Source: CAYNJG01 sp964397295
GTDB taxonomy: Bacteria > Planctomycetota > Planctomycetia > Pirellulales > Pirellulaceae
Assembly (NCBI GenBank): GCA_964397295.1
Contig: CAYNJG010000003.1
Span: forward strand, 1 to 64,000
Reading direction: 5' to 3'
Length of the DNA stretch: 64,000 nt
Below are positions 36,355 to 46,300 of the stretch, one piece after another (within the stretch, counting starts at the first letter, position 1; each line of letters opens with the position of its first letter). Made by a program: the position numbers and the translations under genes. A model generated the notes under the pieces. That model was given only the letters and a program-made list of their open reading frames with translations, did not search any database and was not told the origin of the DNA.

Positions 36355-37242
36355 ATGCAGTTTTTGTCTTGGAAACTACTCACCGCCGTTTTCATTGCGT
36401 CGACCAGTTGTGTATCGGTCTTCGCGCAGCAACGGCTGGATATTCGTGACGTTAAACCAGATCTCACGATTCCCAACCTGACAGAAGGAAAACCAACTGC
36501 GGGTTGTCGAGTTAAGTGTTTTCCAAAGTTCGAAAATCAAGAACTCTATCACGTCCTCTATTTGCCAACGGATTGGAAACGCGGGGGTAAGTACCCTGTT
36601 GTGGTCGAGTGGGCGGGCAACGGTAATTACAAAAATCGATTCGGTGATGTTAGCAACGGTACGCCCGAAGGAAGCAAGTTGGGCTACGGGCTTACATCTG
36701 GTGCGGGTTGTATTTGGTTGTGCCTCCCGTATCTCAATAACAATGGAACGCAAAACGTAACGCAATGGTGGGGCGACGCACCGACGTTTGATCCGCAACC
36801 GACGGTCGAATACGCGAAGAATACTATCGCGTCGGTTTGCAAAGAGTTCGGTGGCGATCTGACGCGAATCGTGTTGACGGGGTTCTCGCGCGGAGCAATC
36901 GCATGTAACTATCTTGGCCTTTATGATGATGACATTGCCACGACGTGGGCAGGTTTCGTTTGTTACAGTCACTACGACGGAGTGCAGCAGTGGCCGTTTC
37001 CAAAATCGGACTCAGCAGCCGCACTTGCGCGTTTGAAAAGACTTGGCGCTAGACCGCAATTCATCTGTGCCGAAAACTCTCTGGCTAGGACGAAAGCGTA
37101 TTTGCGGCAGACGGGTATCGACGGCCACTGGACCTTCGCATCGACTGGCTTTCGAAACCACAGTGATGCTTGGATACTCCGGCCTAGTGCTTGCCGTGAC
37201 GAATTGAGAGCTTGGTTTGACACCTTTGGTCCCAGTCGATAG
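36355..37242 (+). CDS. Exported alpha/beta-hydrolase, esterase-like
   Basis: A 295-residue secreted protein. A signal peptide (about 1-25, ending VFAQQ) precedes an alpha/beta-hydrolase-like region with the nucleophile elbow GFSRGA (serine) around residue 185 and a C-terminal NHSDAW segment that could carry the catalytic His. Preceding strands (KYPVVVEWAGN, RIVLTGFSRGA) resemble PHB-depolymerase or feruloyl-esterase-type enzymes, but the substrate is not predictable. The start ATG 36355 lies just after the terminator of the PspA-like gene; the longer frame would run through that hairpin. It is followed by 240 bases before the subtilase gene. Confidence 0.75.
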   Translation: MQFLSWKLLTAVFIASTSCVSVFAQQRLDIRDVKPDLTIPNLTEGKPTAGCRVKCFPKFENQELYHVLYLPTDWKRGGKYPVVVEWAGNGNYKNRFGDVSNGTPEGSKLGYGLTSGAGCIWLCLPYLNNNGTQNVTQWWGDAPTFDPQPTVEYAKNTIASVCKEFGGDLTRIVLTGFSRGAIACNYLGLYDDDIATTWAGFVCYSHYDGVQQWPFPKSDSAAALARLKRLGARPQFICAENSLARTKAYLRQTGIDGHWTFASTGFRNHSDAWILRPSACRDELRAWFDTFGPSR

Positions 37243-37480
37243 ATACCGCTAACGCCTATGCTTTGTTGGCAGAATAGGACACTTTGCGAACGCGTGTTGC
37301 TTGTTTGCGACCAAGTGTCTTCTCTCCTCTCGCCCCAAAAAAGTGGTACGAAGCGTTTGGGCATCACCTGGCTTGTGTATCCAGCAAAGCTTGCTGTTTA
37401 AGGTGGACACTGCTCAGAGAAAGCTACTTTTTATTGTGCCAATGACTGAACCGATCAGTCTCGGCGTGCGGAGTAGCAAC

Positions 37481-38842
37481 ATGAGCAAAAAACTAATTCC
37501 TCGAAAACGGGTTTCCGTCGTGTCTTTGGTAGATAGCCGGTCTAACCCGATTGAACTTTTAGAATCCCGAACGGTGCTGAGTGGAACAGCCATCGTTCAA
37601 CCTTTCTCACAAGTCGATTACTTTGGTGATAGCAGAGACTGGGCGCTGAATGCAGTGAATGCGCCTGAGGTTTGGGCCGAAGGTTACACCGGTTCCGATA
37701 TCTTGGTCGCCGTTCTGGACTCGGGAATCGACCTTCATCATTCTGAACTCGTTGACAGTATCTGGACCAACGATGGCGAAATCGCGGGCAATGGCCTCGA
37801 CGACGACGGCAATGGTTATATTGATGACGTTCATGGATGGGACTTCGTGCAAGATGACGCAAGTCCCGATGATGTGGCTGGCCATGGAACAACTGTGGCA
37901 GGCGTGATTACGGCAGAGAGAAACACAACCGGATCGACGGGTGTTGCCTACGATGCACAGATCCTTGCTGTCCGCATATTGGATGGCGAAGGACAAGGAA
38001 CGCAGATCGATATCGCGTCTGGCATTCGCTACGCGGTGGATGCTGGTGCCGACATCATCAACCTTAGCCTCGGCGGAGCAACTGGATCCGTGCGAGTTCA
38101 GCGTGCCATTGAGTACGCTGCAGAAAACGATGTTTTCATTGTTGCCGCGTCCGGCAACGCTTCTCGTAGTGTGCCAGACTATCCGGCACAGTACAGTCGT
38201 AGCTATTCCAACGTGATCTCTGTTGGTGCCTATAGTAACCAGGAATCCATCGCTAGTTTCAGTAACCTGGTTGGCTCGTCGTCCAGCGTTCAGGTGGACG
38301 CTCCAGGAGTCAGCGTCTACAGCACAAGCCTCGGTGGCGGATTCCGATTCGCGAGTGGAACGAGCTTCGCAGCTCCGATTGTCAGTGGTATCGCCGCGTT
38401 AGCGCTCTCGGCGAATCCTGATCTGACTTCGGTCGAACTTCGCCAGCAACTCGTTGATGGATCGCCATCAACGGTCGCGGGTTCCGATTCGCTGGGCGCA
38501 GTAGATGCGGCTTTCGTTGTTTCCGGTGTGGCACCACCTGCTGCCGCCGCGCCCGTTTTACTAGACGGTGATGTGGATGGAGACGGGCTGGTCGGTTTCC
38601 TCGATTTTCTACTGGTATCGCGCAACTTTGGCCAAGAAGTCGACAGCATCAGCCAAGGAGATGCCAATGGCGACGGCAGAGTTGAATTCAATGACTTTTT
38701 GATTCTGTCTAGGAACTATGGAGCCGTTGCTGCTGCATCTGCATCTGTCGAGGTCAGCGCATCCTCATCAGATATTGTCGACGAAGTACTGACCGCCGAA
38801 AGTGATTTTACCAATGAAAGTTTGATCGATGAGTTGATCTAA
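37481..38842 (+). CDS. Secreted subtilisin-family (S8) protease with dockerin-type C-terminus
   Basis: A 453-residue protease. Residues about 24-35 (ELLESRTVLSG) are an LEPR-like planctomycete export segment. The S8 catalytic domain spans about 60-345: D80 in VLDSGID, H135 in GHGTTVAG, oxyanion N226 in SGNAS and S295 in SGTSFAAP. The region about 350-410 holds two dockerin-like calcium loops (DVDGDGLVGFLDFLLVSRNFG and DANGDGRVEFNDFLILSRNYG). It should act extracellularly and could be held on a cohesin-like partner. The SD GCGGAGTAGCAAC supports the ATG at 37481 rather than the earlier start at 37442. Confidence 0.9.
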   Translation: MSKKLIPRKRVSVVSLVDSRSNPIELLESRTVLSGTAIVQPFSQVDYFGDSRDWALNAVNAPEVWAEGYTGSDILVAVLDSGIDLHHSELVDSIWTNDGEIAGNGLDDDGNGYIDDVHGWDFVQDDASPDDVAGHGTTVAGVITAERNTTGSTGVAYDAQILAVRILDGEGQGTQIDIASGIRYAVDAGADIINLSLGGATGSVRVQRAIEYAAENDVFIVAASGNASRSVPDYPAQYSRSYSNVISVGAYSNQESIASFSNLVGSSSSVQVDAPGVSVYSTSLGGGFRFASGTSFAAPIVSGIAALALSANPDLTSVELRQQLVDGSPSTVAGSDSLGAVDAAFVVSGVAPPAAAAPVLLDGDVDGDGLVGFLDFLLVSRNFGQEVDSISQGDANGDGRVEFNDFLILSRNYGAVAAASASVEVSASSSDIVDEVLTAESDFTNESLIDELI

Positions 38843-38952
38843 CTCAGAGGTTAGTCGAGAATCTTCGTCATCGAGTGTGTTGCACACTCTCCAGACACAA
38901 GGAAACCGCCCCGGCACGACGTCGGCGCAGGATGAGGACGAAGGCCAAATTC

Positions 38953-40704
38953 ATGCAGTATCAGTTCTACAAATCGATCGCAGGTATCCTGAATTCTCAA
39001 CAGGCTCGCAGCATCATCGTCAGCGGCAATGTGTACGACTTGTTTTTCGATGGGGAAGACTACGTTCCACTTATTCCGTTCATGTCGGAAAAGTCTGCCG
39101 TCAAAGGCTTGATTCGAATCGTCTACGAGCAGAATGGACCAATTCGGATTTTGGACGGCCGGGACAAGCTGAAGAATGCATGGATTGGGTGGAAGTCTGG
39201 TTTAGATCCAGACACGCTGCTCATCAAAGGACTTCAACAAAAAGGCAAGTCAGATTTTGACATGCTCTCGCAGCAGTTCGATGGGCTACTGATTGACGCG
39301 ATTGGGAATCCAACTTTAGCGCTCGAAACCATGCGCCAGTTGACCATTTGCTCGCGTGCTCATTTGAACGGCGATCTGATGATCGTCATCGAAGCCGCAG
39401 ACATGGTTTTGCCAGCCGGCAGTGGCGATGTCGCTTCGCTTAACGACAAACAGCGACATCGTGTGGCGATCGTGCAAGATTGGTTTAGCGACCCTGAATT
39501 CATGACCGGGGGCGATTCTGTCATTCTCGTTGCCGAATCAAGAAGTCTTGTGCATCCGCGCGTGGCGCGACTTCCGCAAGTTTTACATGTCGAGGTGTCT
39601 TCGCCTGATACCGCGAAACGTTTGCACTACATCGAACACTACACCGATAAAGCTGAATTCAAGCCGAAGCTTTGGGGCACGAATCAGGATCTTGCCGCTT
39701 TCACTGCTGGGCTGTCGGTTCACGCTTTGCGTCAGTTGCTGTTAGGTGCTTCTTATTCGCGTGAGGAACTGACACCGGCTGACATTGTTGGCAAGGTGGA
39801 AGAGTTTATCCAGGCGCAAGTCGGCGAGGATGTTATCGAGTTTAAAAAACCGTCACATCGATTGGAACACGTCAAAGGCAATCGAAACCTAAAAGCGTTC
39901 ATCGAAGGAGAACTGCTGCCGAGGTTTATGGCTCCGAAGGAAAAAGCGCTTGTTGGTGCGGCCGTGGCAGGACCGATCGGTGGCGGCAAAACTTTTATTT
40001 TTGAAGCTGTAGCTAGTGAGATGGATGTACCCGTATTGGTGCTGAAGAGCATTCGAAGTCAATGGTATGGCCAGACGGATGTGATCTTTGAGAGGTTGCG
40101 GCGGGTGCTCGAAGCGCTGGAAAAAGTGATCATCTTTGTTGATGAGGCGGACACGCAATTCGGCGGTGTTGGCAAGGAAGCTCATTCGACCGAACGTAGG
40201 CTTACCGGTAAAATCCAGGCGATGATGAGCGATCCGCAGTTGAAGGGTCGCGTGATCTGGTTGTTGATGACGGCGCGAATTCATTTGCTTTCGCCAGATA
40301 TTCGACGTCCTGGACGTGTGGGTGACTTGATCATTCCGGTCCTGGACCCGCGAGATGACGATCGCAAAGAGTTTTTGGAATGGGTGGCTACAGGAGTGCT
40401 CGACGAAGTGACACCCGAGGACGTCGAGCAACTCGACAAACTCACACCGGGATACTCAGCTGCTGCATTCGCTTCGCTTCGCTCTCAGCTGAAAGCTAAA
40501 GAGTGCAAGAACATGGAAGAAGTTGTCGCGGTTGTGAAGGATCAAATCCTGCCAGCGATTGGTCAGACGCGTCAGTATCAAACTCTTCAGGCGTTGGTGA
40601 ATTGCACTCGGCGGTCGCTGCTTCCGAACCCGGATGTGACGGAAGAGGACCGCGACAAGTGGCAGACCGAGATTCGCCACTTGGAATCGTTGGGTATCAG
40701 CTAG
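38953..40704 (+). CDS. AAA+ ATPase with degenerate first module
   Basis: A 583-residue cytoplasmic protein. The second half is a classic AAA module: Walker A GPIGGGKT (340-347), Walker B VIIFVDEAD (392-400), sensor-1 segment LLMTAR (438-442) and arginine finger RRPGR (451-455). The first 290 residues resemble an AAA-like fold (LMIVIEAADMVLP around 143-154, SVILVAESRSLVHPRV) that lacks Walker A, so it is likely inactive and structural. I do not recognise the specific family; it is not ClpX, FtsH or RuvB. The ATG at 38953 is favoured (GAAGG upstream); ATG 38932 is possible. It follows the subtilase gene by 110 bases. Confidence 0.8.
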   Translation: MQYQFYKSIAGILNSQQARSIIVSGNVYDLFFDGEDYVPLIPFMSEKSAVKGLIRIVYEQNGPIRILDGRDKLKNAWIGWKSGLDPDTLLIKGLQQKGKSDFDMLSQQFDGLLIDAIGNPTLALETMRQLTICSRAHLNGDLMIVIEAADMVLPAGSGDVASLNDKQRHRVAIVQDWFSDPEFMTGGDSVILVAESRSLVHPRVARLPQVLHVEVSSPDTAKRLHYIEHYTDKAEFKPKLWGTNQDLAAFTAGLSVHALRQLLLGASYSREELTPADIVGKVEEFIQAQVGEDVIEFKKPSHRLEHVKGNRNLKAFIEGELLPRFMAPKEKALVGAAVAGPIGGGKTFIFEAVASEMDVPVLVLKSIRSQWYGQTDVIFERLRRVLEALEKVIIFVDEADTQFGGVGKEAHSTERRLTGKIQAMMSDPQLKGRVIWLLMTARIHLLSPDIRRPGRVGDLIIPVLDPRDDDRKEFLEWVATGVLDEVTPEDVEQLDKLTPGYSAAAFASLRSQLKAKECKNMEEVVAVVKDQILPAIGQTRQYQTLQALVNCTRRSLLPNPDVTEEDRDKWQTEIRHLESLGIS

Positions 40705-41116
40705 TCTTGGCTAGCAGCCGGCATTTACCCTGCTTATCCCGATTTGAGACGCAGTAAGTTGTCTTGTTTTGAAACTGTTCGATTTTGCAAGTTGCAGAAT
40801 CGAACAGCTGAGTATTCGCAAGAACGCTAAACACCCTGTCCTGAATTGAGAATCGCCTTGGTTCATTCGTAAGTACTTGTTTGGTATTGCCTTACGTGTT
40901 TTCCGGGGCCTTTTGGCGCGCCTTTCGCTTTTAGAGTAGAGCAGATATCGAGGCATGTTGCCTCGGTAGCTGGCCCGTGGGCCTATGACGATTTAGTTGA
41001 TTGGTTGCCTTGCCCCTGACTAGTTAACTTGCCAAATGGTTTGGCGCGTCACAGGCCCTTTTTTTATGCGCTGACCCAAACGCTAGTGGAAACTCGGTCG
41101 CTTCTTCGAGCTCGTT
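40705..41116 (+). other. Structured intergenic region, candidate non-coding RNA
   Basis: No coding frame is seen, but the stretch folds well: CTGTTCGATT/AATCGAACAG (40775-40807, 10 bp perfect), CGAGGCA/TGCCTCG (40949-40965), GGCCC/GGGCC (40972-40983), GCCAAA/TTTGGC (41032-41046), and a closing stem GGGCCTATGACG (40979-40990) with CGTCACAGGCCC (41047-41058, 11 of 12 pairs) followed by TTTTTTT. Confidence 0.55.
40979..41065 (+). ncRNA. Candidate structured RNA ending in a U-tract
   Basis: The 12-base closing stem (40979-40990 with 41047-41058) surrounds a 56-base loop with an inner 6-bp hairpin and is followed by seven T on the plus strand. The minus strand lacks a T-tract, so the stem does not serve the convergent permease gene. 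It may be the end of a stand-alone RNA or of the AAA ATPase mRNA. The 5' end is unknown. Confidence 0.4.
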
Positions 41117-42433
41117 CTATCCTCGGTTCGCACCAGTTGCGACGTAGACGATCGCACCTACGGCAAGCACCAACACGCAACACAATCCAGCAATGGGTTT
41201 GTATTGAGCGGCGCTAATAACCGCACAAATGCAACCACACGCAAACACGATGATGGGTAGCGGAAACAATGGCATTCGGAAGGGTCGTTCGACATTGGGG
41301 TCGATCTTTCGAAGTACCACCGCGCTCAAGCTGGTCGCCAAGTAGAAGGTGTAGACTGCGGCGGAAGTGTAGATCAACGCGTTCTTGAAATCCCGCGCGA
41401 TGCAGATGACGAGTATCGCGATCGCACCTTCAAGAACGAGTGCGCGAACGGGCGTTTGAAGTCGCGCATCCCACTCTCCTAGCCATGCGAACGTCGAATA
41501 AGATTTCATGGCGCCCGTGATCCGAGCACCTGTCAGAATGAGTCCGTTGAGTGCTCCGGCCGATGAGATTGCAATCACGGCTGCTACCAGCATTTGGCCT
41601 CCTCGCGGAAGAATACCTGAAACTGCATCGGTGGCGATCGCTTTGCTTTGCGCCATTCCGGGTAGCGTCAGGCTGTACAGAAAGGCAGCGTTGGCGAGCA
41701 GATACGACAACATGACAGCCCCGGTTCCCAGCAAAATAGCGCGCGAGATATTTCTGCGCGGGTCTTTTACTTCTGAAGCAACGTAGACCATCTCGTTCCA
41801 TCCACCGTACGTGAACAGAATCACGATCAACGCGACACCTTTGCTCGCACGAAATCCTTTGGGATCAGCTTCAGGAATCGTTGACGGGTCAACCGACCCC
41901 ATGAAGGCAAACCCAATGATCGCGAATAGTCCAATGACTTTGCTTACAGTAAGAATGTTCTGCGCGGACTTTCCGAATCTCAGCCCAATAATGTTGACCG
42001 CAGTTAGGAGCACCACAATGGCAATGGCAGGCCAAATCGGGTGAGCGGTTCCTTGACCACCAGATAAGACATAGACATAGTGCGCAAACACTAAAGCCAT
42101 CAGTGAAATATCGCCGGGTCGCGCAACGAATGTATTGAGCCAGCCGAATAGAAATCCGGCCCATCGTCCGTAGGCACGATTCAGGTAAACCAGATCGCCA
42201 CCGGATTCTGGATAGGTCGTTGCCAATTCGGCATAACAGAGTGCTCCACAGAACGAGATAATTCCGCCGAGGATCCAAAGTGCAAAGATTTGCCAAGGAA
42301 AATCGACGGCCCCGGCAACCGTTGTTGGTGTTTCGTAAATGCCCGATCCGATAATAATTCCTACGATCAGGCACGTTGAATCGAAAAGACTCAATCGATT
42401 AGAGCTTTTATCGGTGTTCAATTCGGGACTCAT
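41117..42433 (-). CDS. APC-family amino acid permease
   Basis: A 438-residue transporter with about twelve membrane helices. The first helix motif IVGIIIGSGIYETP is the APC-superfamily sodium/proton or exchange-type signature, and the second half (GWNEMVYVASEVKDPRRNISRAIL) is the conserved loop of the LAT/CAT/serine-threonine exchanger group. It should import or exchange an amino acid; the substrate is not evident. The start ATG 42433 places the first helix at the usual distance; a TTG 29 codons upstream is possible. It is transcribed toward the structured intergenic region. Confidence 0.9.
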   Translation of the reverse strand: MSPELNTDKSSNRLSLFDSTCLIVGIIIGSGIYETPTTVAGAVDFPWQIFALWILGGIISFCGALCYAELATTYPESGGDLVYLNRAYGRWAGFLFGWLNTFVARPGDISLMALVFAHYVYVLSGGQGTAHPIWPAIAIVVLLTAVNIIGLRFGKSAQNILTVSKVIGLFAIIGFAFMGSVDPSTIPEADPKGFRASKGVALIVILFTYGGWNEMVYVASEVKDPRRNISRAILLGTGAVMLSYLLANAAFLYSLTLPGMAQSKAIATDAVSGILPRGGQMLVAAVIAISSAGALNGLILTGARITGAMKSYSTFAWLGEWDARLQTPVRALVLEGAIAILVICIARDFKNALIYTSAAVYTFYLATSLSAVVLRKIDPNVERPFRMPLFPLPIIVFACGCICAVISAAQYKPIAGLCCVLVLAVGAIVYVATGANRG

Positions 42434-42666
42434 CGGAGCGTCGTTGTTTGGCGGAACTTTGCCCAAGTAATTCTTTCCTCGAACGAGATGACTAACTGGC
42501 GGAGGTGCTATCAGGCCCAATCATACAATATTGGAAACGTCGTCAACAAAGCCGAGATTCGTGGTTCACGGGTGACGGTGCTCGATTCGAAAGATGGGCA
42601 GGCATAGATTGCTGCAAGCGCGTAGAATGAAGGAAAGCAAACACGTTTAAGTGATTGAGAGTAAAC

Positions 42667-43320
42667 ATGGATCCCGCTGATCCGAATGCAGAGTTGTTGC
42701 GTAGAGTACGAGAGGGAGACCAGCATGCACTGGCCGAACTCTTTTCGCTGCATCGGCAACGACTTTGGCAGATCATCAACTTCCGTCTTGATGCGAGACT
42801 TCGTGGTCGCGTTGATGCGGATGACATCGTGCAAGAGGCCTATCTTGCCGCGGCGCAGAGGATCGAACACTACTTAGATAATTCCACGCACACGTTTTTC
42901 ATTTGGCTTCGGCTGATTGCGAATCAAACCTTGATCGACATCCACCGCCGACACCTTGGTGCTCAGATGCGTGACGCTAGCCGCGACATGTCGATTCACG
43001 CGCACTACGCGCAGGCGACCTCGATGTCGATTGCGTCGCAGTTGTTGGGCAACTTTACTTCACCAAGTCAGATTGCGATGCGTGGGGAGGTTTCGATTCA
43101 GCTGGATGAAGCCATTGAGTCGATGGAGCCCATTGATCGCGAGGTCTTGGCGCTGCGACATTTTGAAGAGCTTACCAACAGCGAAGTTGCCGAGGTGCTT
43201 GGGATTCAACAAAAGGCCGCCAGCATCCGATATCGACGAGCTTTGAAACGGCTCAAAGAGGTGTTGGGAAAACTACCGCAATTCGAAAGCGAATCGAGCG
43301 GGTCAAAAGAAAACGAATAG
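42667..43320 (+). CDS. ECF-type RNA polymerase sigma factor
   Basis: A 217-residue sigma factor. Region 2 lies about 22-115 (RLWQIINFRLDARLRGRVDADDIVQEAYL at 32-60), and region 4 about 148-206, with HTH NSEVAEVLGIQQKAASIRYRRAL. It would direct transcription of a specific gene set. The ATG at 42667 is preceded by TGAGAG. Its stop is only 24 bases before the next kinase gene, and no anti-sigma gene is seen, so the kinase probably controls it or shares its signal (inference; the pairing is known in planctomycetes). It resembles the factor at 1.1 kb in region 2. Confidence 0.9.
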   Translation: MDPADPNAELLRRVREGDQHALAELFSLHRQRLWQIINFRLDARLRGRVDADDIVQEAYLAAAQRIEHYLDNSTHTFFIWLRLIANQTLIDIHRRHLGAQMRDASRDMSIHAHYAQATSMSIASQLLGNFTSPSQIAMRGEVSIQLDEAIESMEPIDREVLALRHFEELTNSEVAEVLGIQQKAASIRYRRALKRLKEVLGKLPQFESESSGSKENE

Positions 43321-43344
43321 CCAACCACACTTCCTACAACTGCT

Positions 43345-46300
43345 ATGTCATCGAATCATCCATCTGCCGAATTTGAAGAGCCCGATAATCTCGGGACGAA
43401 GGCTCCGGATCCGGAGGAGCAGGTGAATTTGGACGACGATCGGGATCCATTCGAGGAGATCGCAAGCGAGTTCGTCGAACGATTTCGAAAGGGCGAGTTT
43501 CCTTCGATCGAAGAGTATGCAACCGCTCACCCTGAATTGGCCGAGGAAATCCGCGATCTCTTTCCAACAATGGCGGCAATGGAAGGCGCCAAGGCACAGA
43601 AATCTCCTCCGCCAAAACAAGTAACGGAAACCTTGCCGGTGGAACAGCTTGGCGATTTCCGTTTGCTTGGCGAAATTGGTCGCGGAGGAATGGGTATCGT
43701 CTACGAGGCTGAGCAAGTTTCGTTGGGTCGACACGTCGCCGTGAAAGTACTGCCGAAGCAAGCGCTGCTGGATGAACGGCACTTGCGTCGATTTGAGCGA
43801 GAGGCCCAAACGGCTGCGAAACTTCACCATACGAACATCGTTCCGGTTTTCGGTGTCGGTCAGCAGGACGGCTACAACTACATCGTGATGCAGTTTATTG
43901 CAGGCGTAGGGCTGGACGAAGTATTGCTTGCCTTGCGCAAAAATGTCATCGATTCAACAATCGATTTTCCCAACGACAATACGAGCCGCGCCAGTCACGC
44001 CAATTTCAATGCGTCGGCGTTGCTCAAGGGCGACTTCGGCGATTCGCCCATTGCGAATATCCGATCATCTTTCGTTCGAGATCGTAGTGCGTCCATCGAT
44101 CAAACCGTTGTGACGGATAGACGGACGACGGCTGGAGCGGTCGACATGGGGACAGAGGCGTTTTCGGTAGATGAATTGTCGTCGTCTAGTAACGACATCG
44201 GAAAAAGCGAAGTCGATGAGACTGTTTCTCTCGCTAAGCTAAGTCCAGAGTTTTACCAGAGCGTCGCAAGAATCGGTCAGCAGGTCGCTGACGCGTTGGC
44301 ATATGCACACGAGCAAGGCACCCTTCACCGCGATATCAAACCGGGGAATCTTTTGCTCGATGGAACGGGGACGGTTTGGGTTGCCGATTTTGGACTCGCG
44401 AAATTGACCGAGCAAGACAATGTGAGTCGCACTGGTGATATCGTCGGTACGCTTTCTTATATCCCTCCGGAATCATTCTCTGGCGAAACCGATGCTCGCG
44501 GCGACATTTATTCGCTAGGGCTTTCGCTTTTCGAACTGCTGACTCTACGGCCAGCTTTCTATGGTCGTGACCGCGGGAAATTAGTCCGAGAAATCACGGA
44601 AGGCAAACTGCAGCGACTTGGAAAGCTGAATCCTTCGATTCCTCGCGACTTGGAGACCATTGTTTTGAAAGCGGTCGCTCATCGCCCCGAAGATCGTTAT
44701 GCAACATCGCGTGAGATGGCAGAGGATTTGGACTGCTACTTGAACGACTTGCCGATCAAGGCACGGCGGATGTCGATTCCCGAGCAGTTCACACGTTGGT
44801 ATCGAAAGAACAAGCTTGTTGCAGGACTTTCGGCGGCCGTACTTTCGCTGTTAATACTGCTTACGATCACTTTCGGCGTCCTGAACTACCGTGCAAGTCG
44901 CGGATGGGAACAGGCAACAAAAAATGCAAATTTCGCCGAAGCTCAGACGAAGATATCGACAGAGCAAAAAGAAATTGCGCAGCGGCAAACCGCGAAAGCG
45001 AACAAAGCCAGCATTGAGGCTGAACAGAATGCTGAAGAAGCATATCGCGTAATTCTCTCAACGATTCGTAGCCTTGCGCCGAACCGCTTGCCGGTCACCG
45101 CCGACGCCAGCGCGTTGACTGACAGCTTTGTGGGGCCGCTCGCCGATGAAACGGAGCTCGATCCCGATGCTGATCCGGAAAACGTCGATGCGGACGGCTT
45201 TGCGAGTTCGCCGGTTGTTGCAGCAATTCCTCCGACGTCGGAGAAAGCCGCGTTGTTAGAAGTGCTGGTGAAATCGCTAGAGGACTTTGCCCCCAAGGCT
45301 GGAAAAGATTCGAGCTTGGCTACATTCGCCGACCTCGCGTTGAGCATGGGAACACTACACAAAACACTTGGAAATTCTGACGAGGCGAAAGCATCCTTTG
45401 ATGATGCGATTTCACGTTATGAATCTCTCGTTGCTGATTCGAATGAAATCGCCCATGTAATTGGACTGGCCGTTTGCCTAAATGAAAAAGGCGATTTAGT
45501 GCGCCAATCAGACAGTGAAGAGTCATCCCAACTTTTTGCTCAGGCGCAAGAGCTTCTTCGACGGGACGATTTAGCAGGGTCTCCACGAGCGCAATACGAA
45601 TTGGCGCGAACACTTTTCCTTATGTCGACAAAAAGATCTGGTCGTCAGCGATGGCGGAAAAACGAGCAGAATTTGATAGCTGCGACAAAGGTGTTGGAGC
45701 CACTATTGGAGTCGGAGCCTAACCCCGAATACCGGTATTTGTTGGCGCGGTGCTACACCGGACTCAGTCGAGTAACACGGCCAGGCCAAGGGGAGAGCTA
45801 CTCTGAATTGGCGGTTGCTGAACTAAGCAAGCTGGTAGAAGAGCAACCGGAAGTTGCGGACTACAAGTTCGAATTTGCGATTGCCAAGCTACGTCGCGCC
45901 GACCAACTGGTTGACCCAACCGAGCGACTAAAGACCACGGAAGAAGCGGTGAATCTGTTGGAAGAGATTTGCAGCAGTAGTCCTGGGGTTTCAAATTACC
46001 AAGTGGTTCGATCACAGGCGCTTGGGACGTACACTCGCTGGCTTGACCGCCGCGCGACGCAACTTGAGACCGAGAATGAAAATGACCCAGTTGCCATTTG
46101 GCGTGGACGACAGGCAACGGAAATCGCTCTACGAACCTCGGAAGCATTGAATGACCTGAAAGCAAGTTTTCCTGCAGAGGCGTTGTCGGATCTCGACGAG
46201 CATATTGAAGTGCACGCTGCAGAAGTTATCGCCAAAGCCGACGAAGACTTCGCGATCCCGTTGTTTCGCCAAATTATCGAACGAGAAAAAGACCCCATGA

